Assembly (NCBI GenBank): GCA_965197635.1
Contig: CBDANN010000008.1
Coordinates: 1,674,001-1,738,000 of the forward strand
Direction of reading: 5' to 3'
Length of the DNA stretch: 64,000 bases
From: Bin87 sp965197635
Lineage (GTDB): Bacteria > Chloroflexota > Dehalococcoidia > Lucifugimonadales > UBA3495
Part shown: in pieces, positions 26,996 to 35,948 of the stretch
How positions within the stretch are numbered: the stretch's first letter is position 1
Layout of the letters: every line of letters starts with the position of its first letter
Program-made: the position numbers and the translations under genes
The notes under the pieces: model-generated
Told to the model about the DNA's origin: nothing
Databases searched by the model: none
What the model saw: only the letters and a program-made list of their open reading frames with translations

Positions 26996-28285
26996 CAGGG
27001 CTTGTGCAAAGTCCGAATTACACGGATGTAATGAGTTTCAAGGCTTCGCTCCATTGGGCGGCATAGCGACGGCGTTGCTGTGGCACGTTGTTGACTCCCC
27101 GGCGCAGCAATAGGGCTAGGACCAGGTTGTTGATCGCCGCCATCATGCGTTGAGCGTGGCCCAGCCTCAGATGACACCAGTCCTCGCGCAGGGTCTCGTC
27201 ACGCCGGTAATGCAGCCCGTTTTCGATGTTCCAGTGTCCCCGGACCATGGCCAGCAGCTGTTGCGGGTTGGCTTGCTCCGGCCCCAGGCTGGTTATCCCA
27301 TAGACCGTATCGTGGGTTAGCTCGCCCCGCTTGACGTGCTCGGTGCGCCGGTCCACGCGGAAAACCTGTTGCAGATAGGGCCAGTCCAAGTACTCATTCA
27401 GGCCAGCGCTGGCCCGCAGGTGGCGTTGCTCAATGCGACCGTGCCCTTTTTCCACCGTCCCCGCCTCCGGCACACTTTCCGGTTCGTTGGCAAAAAACGT
27501 GGCGATGTCGTCGTGCAGTTGGGGTTGGTTATCTTTCACTGGCCAAAGGTATTCTCCCCCGGCCGCCACCACTTGCGCCGAAAGGTCCCGCTGGGTCAGC
27601 ATGGCGTCGCCGCTGACCACCTTGCCCCGCAAGTCGATAGCTTCCAGCAGCCGCGGGGCTGCCTTGATCTCATTTTCCTTGCCGTCCACCTCCACCTGGG
27701 CCAGCACTACTCCTTCGCCAGGAAGGTAGGCGGCCATCAGATGCGTGCCCCGGGTCTGCCCCGCCGCGATGCTGCCCCGCAAGGTTTTGCCGTCTATGGT
27801 TACCTGAACCAACTGTCCATCGGTCCGGTTCTGGGCCAAGAATTCCCCCATCGTCCGCTCCAGCGCCTCAACCGACAGCGTTGCGCCCAGGACCCGGCTG
27901 TAAGTCGTGCGATGCGGCGCCTGGGGGCGCGGCAACCCCAAAGCTTGGGCCAGCGCTTCCTTGCGGTGCCACACCCATTCCGCAATGCCCGTCAGCCGGT
28001 CTTCCCCAGCCAGTTTGCCCAACAGGACAAATACCAGGATGTGAACCAGGCGGTAACGTACGCCACGTGGGTCGCGACGGTCTTCCAGGCGCGCCAGATA
28101 ATCATACAGGCTACCCAGATCCACCAGGAACCCTGGAACCTTACCCTGATCCTCAGGACAGACAACATTGACATCAAACTCGGCTGGGCTACAATCCATG
28201 ACGGCCTTCCTCCTTCAGATAGGTGCGTGTAATCCCTATCTATGAGGAAGGCTCGTTTATGTCAATCAACTTTGCACAAGCCCTG
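26996..28285 (-). mobile_element. ISAs1-family insertion sequence, intact
   Basis: The element is 1,290 bp with inverted ends CAGGGCTTGTGCAAAGT (26996) and ACTTTGCACAAGCCCTG (ending 28285). It is flanked by a perfect 9-bp target duplication GCCCGACTC (26987-26995 and 28286-28294). The full transposase gene, matched ends and clean duplication mean a recent insertion that has not been rearranged. It landed between the small acidic-protein gene and the cyclase-family gene without breaking a recognisable frame. Confidence 0.95.
27018..28199 (-). CDS. ISAs1-family transposase
   Basis: The 393-residue DDE transposase has the N-terminal DDE_Tnp_1-associated region (LEDRRDPRGVRYRLVHILVF) followed by the catalytic domain: VTIDGKTLRGS (first Asp, about residue 140), VVSGDAMLTQRDL (second Asp) and HWNIENGLHYRRDETLREDW (Glu). 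Length and motif order are normal for ISAs1. It is the only gene in the element and should be active. Confidence 0.94.
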   Translation of the reverse strand: MDCSPAEFDVNVVCPEDQGKVPGFLVDLGSLYDYLARLEDRRDPRGVRYRLVHILVFVLLGKLAGEDRLTGIAEWVWHRKEALAQALGLPRPQAPHRTTYSRVLGATLSVEALERTMGEFLAQNRTDGQLVQVTIDGKTLRGSIAAGQTRGTHLMAAYLPGEGVVLAQVEVDGKENEIKAAPRLLEAIDLRGKVVSGDAMLTQRDLSAQVVAAGGEYLWPVKDNQPQLHDDIATFFANEPESVPEAGTVEKGHGRIEQRHLRASAGLNEYLDWPYLQQVFRVDRRTEHVKRGELTHDTVYGITSLGPEQANPQQLLAMVRGHWNIENGLHYRRDETLREDWCHLRLGHAQRMMAAINNLVLALLLRRGVNNVPQQRRRYAAQWSEALKLITSV

Positions 28286-28407
28286 GCCCGACTCAACGCC
28301 TTCCGGTTGTTCATTGCGCGGGCCTTGCCATTCCCGGCGCATAGTGGCAACCTTGCCGCCAACGCAACCGGCGCGGCCCAAGCCATGCCGTTACGGAGGG
28401 AATGATC

Positions 28408-29331
28408 ATGACCACCAACCGACAAGACCCCAGCAAAGAGGAAGTCCTCGGCTACCTGAAGGACGACGTGAACTGGGGCCGCTGGGGTCCCGATGACCAG
28501 AAGGGCGCGGTCAACATGGTTGACGACGCCAAGCGTCTGCGGGCCGCCGGCCTGGTCAAGAGTGGGCGGGCTGTTTCGCTGAGCCGGGAGTTTCCCGTTA
28601 CGCCGGCCCCCAACAACCCCACGCCGGCCATCCACTACATGAGGAAGGGGCCCCGCGAGCCGGGCGGCGGAATGTCCACCGACTACTACGGCATCTCTTA
28701 TCACGGCACCGCCACCACGCACCTGGACGCACTCTGCCACGTCTGGGACCACAACGGGATGTGGAACGGCAAGAACCCCGACGATATGATCCAGTGGGAT
28801 GGGGCCAAGTACGGCTCCGTAGAACACTGGAAGGAAGGCATAATCACTCGCGGCGTGCTGCTGGACGTGCCCAGGCATCGCGGCACCGACTACGTAACCC
28901 AGGAGACGCCCATCCACGCCTGGGAACTGCAGGATATCTGCGACTCCCAGGGGGTGCAGATGGAGCCGGGCGACGCCCTGGTGGTGTACGGCGGCCGCGA
29001 GAAGTGGAACGCCGACAGCAACGCCATCTGGGGCAGCGACCCGACTCAGAGGCCGGGCCTGCACGCCTCCTGTCTCAAGTTCATCCGGCAGAGCGACTGC
29101 TGCGTGCTGGTGTGGGACATGATGGACCACACCCCCAACGGCTACGACCTGCCCTGGTCGGTGCATGGCAGCATCTTCGCCTACGGCATCGGCCTGCTGG
29201 ACAACGCCCTGCTGCAGCCGCTGGCCGAAGCCTGCGCCGAAGAGGGCCGTTGGGAGTTCATGCTGACCATCAACCCGCTGCGCGTGGTGGGAGGCACCGG
29301 CTCTCCGGTGAATCCGGTGGCTATCCTGTAA
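28408..29331 (+). CDS. Cyclase-family (KynB-like) metal-dependent hydrolase
   Basis: The protein is about 307 residues from ATG 28408, which is 7 nt after GGAGGG; the ATG at 28402 is too close to that site. The metal-binding signature of the cyclase/arylformamidase family, HGTATTHLDALCHVWD, lies near residue 95, preceded by SLSREFPVTPAPNNPTP. Relatives hydrolyse cyclic imides, formylkynurenine or isatin, using Zn2+ or Mn2+. The C-terminal WEFMLTINPLRVVGGTGSPV is typical of the roughly 300-residue subgroup. No pathway partner is adjacent. Confidence 0.85.
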   Translation: MTTNRQDPSKEEVLGYLKDDVNWGRWGPDDQKGAVNMVDDAKRLRAAGLVKSGRAVSLSREFPVTPAPNNPTPAIHYMRKGPREPGGGMSTDYYGISYHGTATTHLDALCHVWDHNGMWNGKNPDDMIQWDGAKYGSVEHWKEGIITRGVLLDVPRHRGTDYVTQETPIHAWELQDICDSQGVQMEPGDALVVYGGREKWNADSNAIWGSDPTQRPGLHASCLKFIRQSDCCVLVWDMMDHTPNGYDLPWSVHGSIFAYGIGLLDNALLQPLAEACAEEGRWEFMLTINPLRVVGGTGSPVNPVAIL

Positions 29332-29354
29332 ACCTGGCTCCGGCGGCGGCCACA

Positions 29355-29678
29355 ATGCCTACTCTGTTGGAACAGATACAGGCTCTGGTCGCTGCCGGGC
29401 GGTGGGATCCCAGCGAGCATGGGCGAATACGCCGCGACCAGCGCGGGATCCAAAACGCCGATCTGGTTCACGGACTTGACCAAGCGATAGTAGTGGAATT
29501 GTACGATGACCCTGGCGAACGACCCGCAGTGTTATTATTGCAGCGTGACAGCAGTGGTACACCACTTCACGTAATTTGGGGATTTGATGCTGACACTGGC
29601 GACGCGCTGGTGATTACCGCGTACTACCCCGGCCTTGACCGCTGGGAACCTGATTTGATGACCCGGAGGCAACGATGA
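29355..29678 (+). CDS. DUF4258-like small protein
   Basis: The 107-residue product contains QDADLVHGL-type N-terminal sequence and the core AIVVELYDDPGERPAVLLLQ, then PLHVIWGFDADTGDALVITA and YYPGLDRWEPDLMTRRQR. This matches the small BECR/RelE-like fold annotated as DUF4258, which often acts as the toxin of a toxin-antitoxin pair. It begins 24 bp after the cyclase gene, and its stop overlaps the next start (ATGA), so the two genes are translated together. The next gene is not the zinc-finger antitoxin that usually accompanies this family. Confidence 0.7.
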   Translation: MPTLLEQIQALVAAGRWDPSEHGRIRRDQRGIQNADLVHGLDQAIVVELYDDPGERPAVLLLQRDSSGTPLHVIWGFDADTGDALVITAYYPGLDRWEPDLMTRRQR

Positions 29679-30220
29679 ACTTCACCGAGTTTGAGTATTT
29701 TTCCCGTCTAATCTACTACAAGGGATATGCCTTGAATATGGAGATGCGCATCCCTGAACCTAACGAATGTCCTTTTCCGTATATTCTGATATTCGACCTG
29801 GACCGGATTGAGGACTTTCGGGATGCCATCGACCGCGGCTATCTGGACGTGGCCGCTTCCCAGGGCGACTTGTATCGGGTGATTCCCCTGGACATCACGC
29901 CCCAAGGAGGCGAAACGGCCCCGCACTATGACCGATACCGCACCCGGATGCGGGAGGCAAACGGCTACGCCGTAGAGATGCAGACCGAACTCAAGGGCAT
30001 CGGTTCGCCATGGGCCGCCAGCGTATCCCTTCCTGACTGCGACCGCCTTGACGCTGCCCGCGCCGCCCTTGAAGCCGGCGACCTGGAAACCGCCGCACAG
30101 TATGGCAAGGTTTATCGCCTGGAGCCGGTGGATGTTACGCCGGTGGTGGAACCTTGGCAGCCTTCCAGGAATGGATCCGAGCGGCGGGCGACACGGGCGG
30201 CGCCGGAGTCGACAGGATGA
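29675..30220 (+). CDS. Two-module protein of unknown function coupled to DUF4258
   Basis: The 181-residue protein starts in a 4-bp overlap with the DUF4258 gene. It is built of two similar modules: residues about 20-78 (ALNMEMRIPEPNE ... AASQGDLYRVIPLDITP) and about 97-155 (AVEMQTELKGIGS ... ETAAQYGKVYRLEPVDVTP). Each ends in the same YR(V/L)xPxD(I/V)TP motif. I do not recognise the family. Translational coupling suggests a partner, possibly an antidote, of the DUF4258 protein. The C-terminal tail is basic and looks unstructured. Confidence 0.65.
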   Translation: MNFTEFEYFSRLIYYKGYALNMEMRIPEPNECPFPYILIFDLDRIEDFRDAIDRGYLDVAASQGDLYRVIPLDITPQGGETAPHYDRYRTRMREANGYAVEMQTELKGIGSPWAASVSLPDCDRLDAARAALEAGDLETAAQYGKVYRLEPVDVTPVVEPWQPSRNGSERRATRAAPESTG

Positions 30221-30235
30221 CACAAGGGGATTAGC

Positions 30236-31387
30236 GTGGCTATCTACAAGATGGTGGGCGATAAAGAGAGGTTAGCCAAGGTTGATCCGACATCCTTCGG
30301 CCAAGAAGGGGTGCTGGAGCGTGCGGACCTGCAACGCCTGTTGCGAGACCAACCCGATGTGTTGGAGGAAGGACTGCTGATAATATCCGAGGAATTCGGC
30401 AATTGGCAGGATTCCAACCGAAGGATTGACCTGCTGGGCCTGGACGCCGAGGGCCGTCTCGTTGTGGTTGAGTTGAAGCGGGGCGAAACCGGCGGGCACA
30501 TGGACTTGCAGGCCATCCGGTACGCTGCGATGGTCGCCAATATGACCTTTCACCAGACCGTGGACACTTATCAAGCCTACCTGGACAAACGGACCAGTGA
30601 AGAAGGCGGCGGCGATGGGTCAGACGACGCTGAAATCCGTCTTCGGGAGCGATTGGCGAGTAAGGACCAAGATGACCCAGTGATTCATACCGAGGTGCCT
30701 CGCATCATTTTGGCTTCAGAGGACTTCAGCAAGGAACTCACTACCTGTGTTATGTGGCTTAACGATTCTTGGCTCAGAGAGGCGGGCCAAGAAATCAAAT
30801 GCGTCCGGCTGCAGCCGCATCGTAACAGTGACGAGATCTTGATCGAAGCAAGCGTGGTAATTCCGCTTCCTGAGGCCTCTGATTACCAAACACAGCTCAG
30901 GCAACGGGAACAGGAAACAAGGCCGGATGGCTCGGGGAAGGTACAGAATGTCCCAGGTGCTGACGCTTTCAAGGAGAGTATTGAGCGTTCGCCGGAAAAA
31001 TTCCGGACTGGCCTGGACTGGCTCTATGATGCAGCAATAGCGATGGAGCAGGAAAATATAGTCAAATTGTCAACACGTATCAGTGGCAAAGGCGATCGCT
31101 ACAGTATTAATTTGCTGGCTCCTGGCAGGGGCCAACTGCTGGCGTCGTTCAGAAACGATCTAAGAACCGGTAAGGAGCGTGGAGGCGAAATAAAGTTTTG
31201 GCCTCTGGAGGGGGACTTGGCTTCCGAGTCGCTACGCAGAATCGACAAGCTAATTGGTGAGGCCACATCAAAAGATGGGGTTCGCTACCGCAGGCTATCC
31301 GGGAATAACTACGACTGGGAAGCGATCATGGCCGCCATCCGCAATGCTTACCGGGAAGCCAACGGACTACCAATCGGTGATTCTTAA
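30236..31387 (+). CDS. NucS/DUF91-like PD-(D/E)XK nuclease
   Basis: The protein has 383 residues from GTG 30236, 15 bp after the preceding stop. The N-terminal half fits NucS/DUF91-like endonucleases: LQRLLRDQPDVLEEGLLIIS, RRIDLLGLDAEG (catalytic Asp about residue 63) and LVVVELKRGETG (Glu-x-Lys about residues 75-77), then DLQAIRYAAMV. The C-terminal roughly 180 residues (from KESIERSPEKF) match nothing I know. DUF91-type stand-alone nucleases occur in DNA repair and defence settings. The GC content and codon use are less extreme than in the flanking metabolic genes, which may point to transfer. Confidence 0.75.
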   Translation: MAIYKMVGDKERLAKVDPTSFGQEGVLERADLQRLLRDQPDVLEEGLLIISEEFGNWQDSNRRIDLLGLDAEGRLVVVELKRGETGGHMDLQAIRYAAMVANMTFHQTVDTYQAYLDKRTSEEGGGDGSDDAEIRLRERLASKDQDDPVIHTEVPRIILASEDFSKELTTCVMWLNDSWLREAGQEIKCVRLQPHRNSDEILIEASVVIPLPEASDYQTQLRQREQETRPDGSGKVQNVPGADAFKESIERSPEKFRTGLDWLYDAAIAMEQENIVKLSTRISGKGDRYSINLLAPGRGQLLASFRNDLRTGKERGGEIKFWPLEGDLASESLRRIDKLIGEATSKDGVRYRRLSGNNYDWEAIMAAIRNAYREANGLPIGDS

Positions 31388-31494
31388 CAGCCCAGACGCG
31401 AAGTACCTCTGCCCGCAGCGGTTCCGCCAGGTCCTGATAATCCTCAAATCCAGAAAATCCTGCTTCTGACGATCCCACTTGGAGGAATCCAAAC

Positions 31495-32700
31495 CTACTC
31501 CCTCTTGTCCGACACCACCCGCCCGTCCTTGAGAACCAGCCGCAGTTGGCGCAGATTGTTGATGTCGTCCAGGGGGTTGGCGGCGACCACTATCAGGTCG
31601 GCGAGCTTGCCGGCCTCCACCGTGCCCAGCTGATCGCCGACGCCGCATAGCTCGGCGGCGTTGCGGGTGGCGGCTTGCAGCGTTTGCCAGGTGGTCGCGC
31701 CGTCGCGGACCCACAGGCCCATCTCCAGCAGGGCGGCCTCGCGCAGCGGGCGGATGTCGGAGCCGAGGGCCATTTTCGCTCCGCTGTCGAGGGCGCGGCG
31801 GAACCAGTGGGCGTGCTCGTCGGATGCGGCGTCGGCGCGGCACTGGAGCTCGGCGGCGATGTTGCGCTGGGCCAGCCAACGCTTTTCGTAGTCGTTCTGG
31901 GCTTGACCCTCGGTGAGATGGGAGATCGCCAGTGTGGGGACGTACCAGGTGGGGGATTCGGCCAGCGTGGCGATGCATTGCTCGTCCATGATGTAGCCGT
32001 GCTCCACGGTGTGGGCCCCCAGCCGGAGCGCCGACTTGACCGCATCCGGGTTGGCGGCGTGGGCCATGACGGGAAACTCGCGCTGGCGGCAGATGGCGAA
32101 GGCGGCGGCCAGCTCGTCCTCCAGCAGGAACGAGTGCCAGTGTCGATCCCAATCCGGCCCCATGATGCCGCCGGTGAGGTTCAGCTTGATGTGGTCAACG
32201 CCGTTCTTCATCTGCTCGCGGATGGCCTGCACGAACCCGTAGGGGCCGTCGCACTCCCGCGCTTGGCCGGAGGTGAGAAAGTGCCCGCCGGTGGTGGTGA
32301 GGAAGTAGCCGGACGCGAACACCCGGGGGCCGGCCACGCCGCCGGCGTCGAAGGCCCGTTTCCACGCCACGTCCATGAAATGGGCCGCGCCGCCGCAACG
32401 CACGGCGGTTATGCCCGACTCGGTCAACGCCAGGGAAAGCTGCCGGCCAAAGTTGGCCGTTTCCTGGGCCGGCGTGGTGCCGGGAGGTACGGGATAGTCG
32501 GGGTGTATGTGCACGTCCCACAGGCCGGGGAGCAGAAACGCGCCGCGCAGGTCGATGACCCGTGCATCCGGGACGCTCGAACCGACAGTCCCGGCGCCGA
32601 CCTCGACGATTTGCCCATTGTCGATGACGACGCTGGCTTCGGGGATTACGGAAGGGTTGACGCAATCAATCAGGTTGGCATTGGTCAGCGTTAGTGGCAT
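31495..32700 (-). CDS. Amidohydrolase-family (imidazolonepropionase-like) enzyme
   Basis: The 401-residue protein is a metal-dependent amidohydrolase. It has the small beta domain at both ends and the barrel metal sites DVHIH (about residue 65), the carbamylated-Lys position in DHIKLNLTGG (about residue 173), HAANPDAV, HTVEHGYIMD and the catalytic Asp in LGSDIRPL (about residue 316). The closing motif GTVEAGKLADLIVVAANPLD is typical of the subgroup that acts on cyclic amides or prolyl dipeptides. Its own minus-strand promoter element lies at 32756. The substrate is not known. Confidence 0.88.
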   Translation of the reverse strand: MPLTLTNANLIDCVNPSVIPEASVVIDNGQIVEVGAGTVGSSVPDARVIDLRGAFLLPGLWDVHIHPDYPVPPGTTPAQETANFGRQLSLALTESGITAVRCGGAAHFMDVAWKRAFDAGGVAGPRVFASGYFLTTTGGHFLTSGQARECDGPYGFVQAIREQMKNGVDHIKLNLTGGIMGPDWDRHWHSFLLEDELAAAFAICRQREFPVMAHAANPDAVKSALRLGAHTVEHGYIMDEQCIATLAESPTWYVPTLAISHLTEGQAQNDYEKRWLAQRNIAAELQCRADAASDEHAHWFRRALDSGAKMALGSDIRPLREAALLEMGLWVRDGATTWQTLQAATRNAAELCGVGDQLGTVEAGKLADLIVVAANPLDDINNLRQLRLVLKDGRVVSDKRE

Positions 32701-32755
32701 TTGTGGTGGCTCCGGTCACAGGTTCTGGCGTGTTGGCAGAGGATGCTGGCGCAAC

Positions 32756-32761
32756 ATTATA
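32756..32761 (-). promoter_or_regulatory. -10 element of the amidohydrolase gene
   Basis: TATAAT on the minus strand lies 55 bp upstream of the start codon. No convincing -35 box is present at 16-18 bp. The rest of the 32701-32968 gap shows nothing else. Confidence 0.5.
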
Positions 32762-32968
32762 GCCAGCCAAGTCTGGTGTCCTAAATGTTTTGCCGGACGC
32801 TGACGGGGTCTTTCGGTTCTCCCTGCGGTGCGCGCAACGACATGGCAATTCCGGCGGGACGGCGGAAGCGGCCTGAGCGCTGTGTCCCGACAATTCTAAA
32901 ATGGATGCTCCGGGGCTGCCAAACAGCCCCGGAGCCGTCGTTCCAGCGCGGGTACGACCGGAACGGGA

Positions 32969-34006
32969 TCAACCGGCCAGAGCGGCATTGCTTCGGGAGG
33001 CGCCAGCCTCGGCAAACTCCGGTTCTTCTGAATGCTCCCATGCCGACCTCTCGAACGCCATCGGACCCCGCACCAGGAACGTCGGCAACGTCGAGTGTCG
33101 CACGACCCGGTCGGCCACGCTGCCGAACAGCGCCCGACCCATTCCGCGACAGCCGCGCGTCGCCATCACCACCAGGCCGTTGTCCAACTGCTCCGCCAGA
33201 TTGAGGATAGCGTCCGCCGGATTTTCCAGGGAGTGCTGCACCGTCACATCGAATACGGGGAACCTGGCGCGTAGGGCATCCGCCTTCCGCCACAGGTACT
33301 CCCGCGACGCTTCGGCCAGGCTGGTGGACAGTTCGTATGGGTCGCCGTATCCGAAACCCGAACCGGCGTCACCGTGGGACCACCCAGCGTGGGCCCGGAA
33401 CTGCTCAGGGCCGGGCGTGGCGCGGAACAGGGTTATGCGCGCTCCGAACGCAACGGCCAGCTCTCCGGCGTAATCCAACGCGTTCTCAGCAAAACTGGAA
33501 CCGTCCAGGGGCACCAGGATGTTGTCGATGTGCGGGGGCACCAGCGGGCAGTCTTTCTGGTTGCACCGCACGATGAGCGTCGGGTTGCTGACGTTCCGCA
33601 CCACCCTGGCCGTCACGCTGCCCGTGAGCATGCGGGTGAGTCCGCCGCGACCGTGGGTTGACATCACGATCAGCGCGTGGGGGTCGCGGTTGGCGAAATT
33701 GATGATGGCCTCGTGGGCGGGTCCCTCGTGGGCTTCGACGAATATGGGGGGTTCGACGCCCCAATGCTCCATGCGCCGCTTGACGCACGCCAGATCGGCC
33801 AGCGTCCGGTCATGCTCACCGGCGGCCATCGCAGCGCTGAAGCGCCCGTGGCCGGCGTCGGCGTGCCAGTCGGGGAGTGGAGCGAAGGACCTCAGCAGGG
33901 TCAACGGCGTGCGGGTGGCGTTGGCCATGAGCCGGGCCGCCGGCAACGCCTGAGCCGACAATTTCGACCCGTCCAAGGGAACGATAATGTTTTTGCACAG
34001 TGCCAT
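32969..34006 (-). CDS. Universal stress protein with two UspA domains
   Basis: The protein is 345 residues from ATG 34006, preceded by AGGAGG; a longer frame to 34105 has no such site. Two UspA domains lie in tandem. The first starts NIIVPLDGSKLSAQALPAAR and has the ATP-type motif STHGRGGLTRMLTGSVT (about residue 130). The second starts NILVPLDGSSFAENALDYA and has MATRGCRGMGRALFGSVAD (about residue 290). The G-2x-G-9x-G-(S/T) motif is present in both, so ATP binding is likely. A palindrome that could be an operator lies about 80 bp upstream. A second two-domain Usp gene follows 1 kb away. Confidence 0.9.
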   Translation of the reverse strand: MALCKNIIVPLDGSKLSAQALPAARLMANATRTPLTLLRSFAPLPDWHADAGHGRFSAAMAAGEHDRTLADLACVKRRMEHWGVEPPIFVEAHEGPAHEAIINFANRDPHALIVMSTHGRGGLTRMLTGSVTARVVRNVSNPTLIVRCNQKDCPLVPPHIDNILVPLDGSSFAENALDYAGELAVAFGARITLFRATPGPEQFRAHAGWSHGDAGSGFGYGDPYELSTSLAEASREYLWRKADALRARFPVFDVTVQHSLENPADAILNLAEQLDNGLVVMATRGCRGMGRALFGSVADRVVRHSTLPTFLVRGPMAFERSAWEHSEEPEFAEAGASRSNAALAG

Positions 34007-34082
34007 GATGCTACCTCCTGGTCCGCCGCGTAGCCGCGGCATCTCTCCTTTATTTGTGAAACCCATCACATTCATATTGGAG

Positions 34083-34108
34083 ATATTGTTTATTTGATAC
34101 AACAATAT
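34083..34108 (-). promoter_or_regulatory. Inverted repeat upstream of the first Usp gene
   Basis: ATATTGTT (34083-34090) and AACAATAT (34101-34108) are perfect inverted 8-mers, 10 bp apart, in a strongly AT-rich stretch about 77 bp before the Usp start. The geometry suits a dimeric repressor or activator site overlapping the promoter. Confidence 0.45.
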
Positions 34109-34779
34109 AGTATCACGTCGGGCTGATCATGGCAATAGGCCGCCCGCCTCAGACACGGGGTCTTTGGGGTTACCGTGGATAGGGGGATTTGCCCGGCCAC
34201 GCAAGCATGATTCCGGGTCGTGCGCCGCCGGGATTCCTGGGTTCCCGCTAAAGCGGAATGACGATGGTGGGGGAGGATTGCTGAGGTGTGTGGGGGGTGG
34301 TTCCTTTCTGGGGTTTGGTCGGTGGGGTTGGTGTGGTTTGGAAGGTTGGGCGGCAGGATTTCAGATCGTTGTCAGCATACGGCCGGTTGGGTACGCAACA
34401 TTTGACCCCTACTTTTTCGTGTACTCAGGATGCTGGCGCATCCCGGCACGCGGGCTCAGGCAATCCCGGTGGCCCAGTGGTCAATCCTGGTGAGGAGTCA
34501 GGTCTTTAAGCAGAGCCTTGCCAACTGCGACCGGTTGCGATTTTGTACTGACGGGTTGGCCGTCGATCCGAAATCCTGCCTTTCGAGTTTGTGATTGAAA
34601 CAGCTGTTTTGCCTAGACATATTTAGGATATATGTGCGGCAAAGGGGTCGTCAAGAAGGTAAACGTCAGTGGCCGCGTTGGGATTCTGGTGGTTTGTAGC
34701 GGGAGTGTTCCGCACGGATAGCGAAGGCGATCCTGATGGTTCCGTAACCACCGTCCGCTCGTGGTTCGACAGGCTCACC

Positions 34780-34945
34780 ATGAGCGGACTACTTGACCGC
34801 CTACCATGCGCGGCCTACCATACTGCCTGACCGCCTACCATGAGCGGACTGCTGACCGCCTACCATACTGCCTGACCGCCTACCATGACCGCCTACCGCG
34901 GACTGACCGCCTTGACCGACGACCATGCGCGGGCTGCCTGACCGG
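34780..34945. repeat. Irregular tandem repeat in a 1-kb non-coding gap
   Basis: The unit CTGACCGCCTACCAT, often followed by GAGCGGA or ACTGC, recurs about seven times between 34780 and 34945 with variable spacing. The whole interval 34109-35015 has no supportable gene. It also has a dispersed-type repeat at about 34215-34265 (GGGATTCCTGGGTTCCCGCT) and otherwise nothing recognisable. The repeat units are short and not separated by unique spacers, so this is not a CRISPR array. Confidence 0.6.
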
Positions 34946-35015
34946 GGGGCCTGACCCCAAATGCAAAAAGGGCGGCCCGGCAATGCGAGCCGCCCCGGTG
35001 TTGAACTGCGCTTGC

Positions 35016-35948
35016 CTACCGGATTACCAGCACCGGCACGTTGGAATGGCGGATCACGCGGTCGGTGACGCTGCCCAGCACCACGCGGCCCACGCCGCTG
35101 CGCCCGTGGGTGGTCATCACCACCAGGGACGGCTCGGCGGTAGCCCGTTCGATGATGCTCTGGGCAATGTTGTCGTTCAGCACGTGCTCGTTGGACACAC
35201 CGTGGGCATGGTCTATTGCCATACGGTTGCTCACGTCAGCCAGGTACGAGGCCACGCTTTCGGCGTCCTCGGCGGCCAGTTCTTCAGGAGAGCCGGGGTC
35301 AAAGTTGGGAATGGCGCCCAGTTCCGGCGTAACCGCGGTGAGTTGATGCCGATAGTAGTCCTGGGTGGGAGTGACCCGCAACACTGTGATCCGGGCGGAC
35401 AACGCGGTCGCCACGCTCACCGCGTGGGGTATCGCCAGCTCCGACAGGGCGGAACCGTCCAGCGGCACGATTACCGACCGCAGGGACGTGCCGGGCGACG
35501 CTGGCCCCGTCACGGTGGCCCGCACGATGAGCATGGGGTTGGGTACGGTGTGCAGGACCTTGTCCGTAACGCTGCCCATCACCCACCGCGAGATGCCGCC
35601 GCGACCGTGGGTACACATCACCACCAGCGCGCCCGGGTCGGTGCCCGCCTGCGCCACGATGACGTCGGCGGCGGGACCGCGATTGATCGCCAGATTGTAT
35701 TCCACACCCGCGTCTGCCAACCGTTGCCGAATGGGCGCCAACGAGGCTTCGGCTCGCGCCTGCGCCCCGGTCTGCAACTGTGCCACCACCTCTGCCCGCC
35801 GCGTGCTCAGCACGTTGACTGGCAGGATATCGTAGGCCTGCACCAGTTCCACCGGAACCGAAAGGGACTTGGCCACCAGCTCGGCATAGGGCAACGCCTG
35901 CTCCGCCAAATCCGACCCGTCCAGAGGAACTATTACTTTCGAATACAT
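35016..35948 (-). CDS. Universal stress protein with two UspA domains (second)
   Basis: The protein is 310 residues from ATG 35948 (MYSKVIVPLDGSDLAEQALP). Domain 1 carries MCTHGRGGISRWVMGSVTD near residue 130; domain 2 starts SVIVPLDGSALSELAIPHA and carries MTTHGRSGVGRVVLGSVTD near residue 290. Both glycine-rich ATP motifs are complete. It is a paralogue of the Usp protein at 32969-34006, on the same strand. The upstream PIN-domain frame overlaps it for 650 bp in another frame. The two Usp genes probably respond to the same stress, but no shared operator is visible. Confidence 0.9.
   Translation of the reverse strand: MYSKVIVPLDGSDLAEQALPYAELVAKSLSVPVELVQAYDILPVNVLSTRRAEVVAQLQTGAQARAEASLAPIRQRLADAGVEYNLAINRGPAADVIVAQAGTDPGALVVMCTHGRGGISRWVMGSVTDKVLHTVPNPMLIVRATVTGPASPGTSLRSVIVPLDGSALSELAIPHAVSVATALSARITVLRVTPTQDYYRHQLTAVTPELGAIPNFDPGSPEELAAEDAESVASYLADVSNRMAIDHAHGVSNEHVLNDNIAQSIIERATAEPSLVVMTTHGRSGVGRVVLGSVTDRVIRHSNVPVLVIR

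Noticed and set aside
34780..34945. Short repeats considered as a CRISPR array
   Set aside because: Units are about 15 bp with irregular spacing, no 30-nt spacers and no cas genes in the window.
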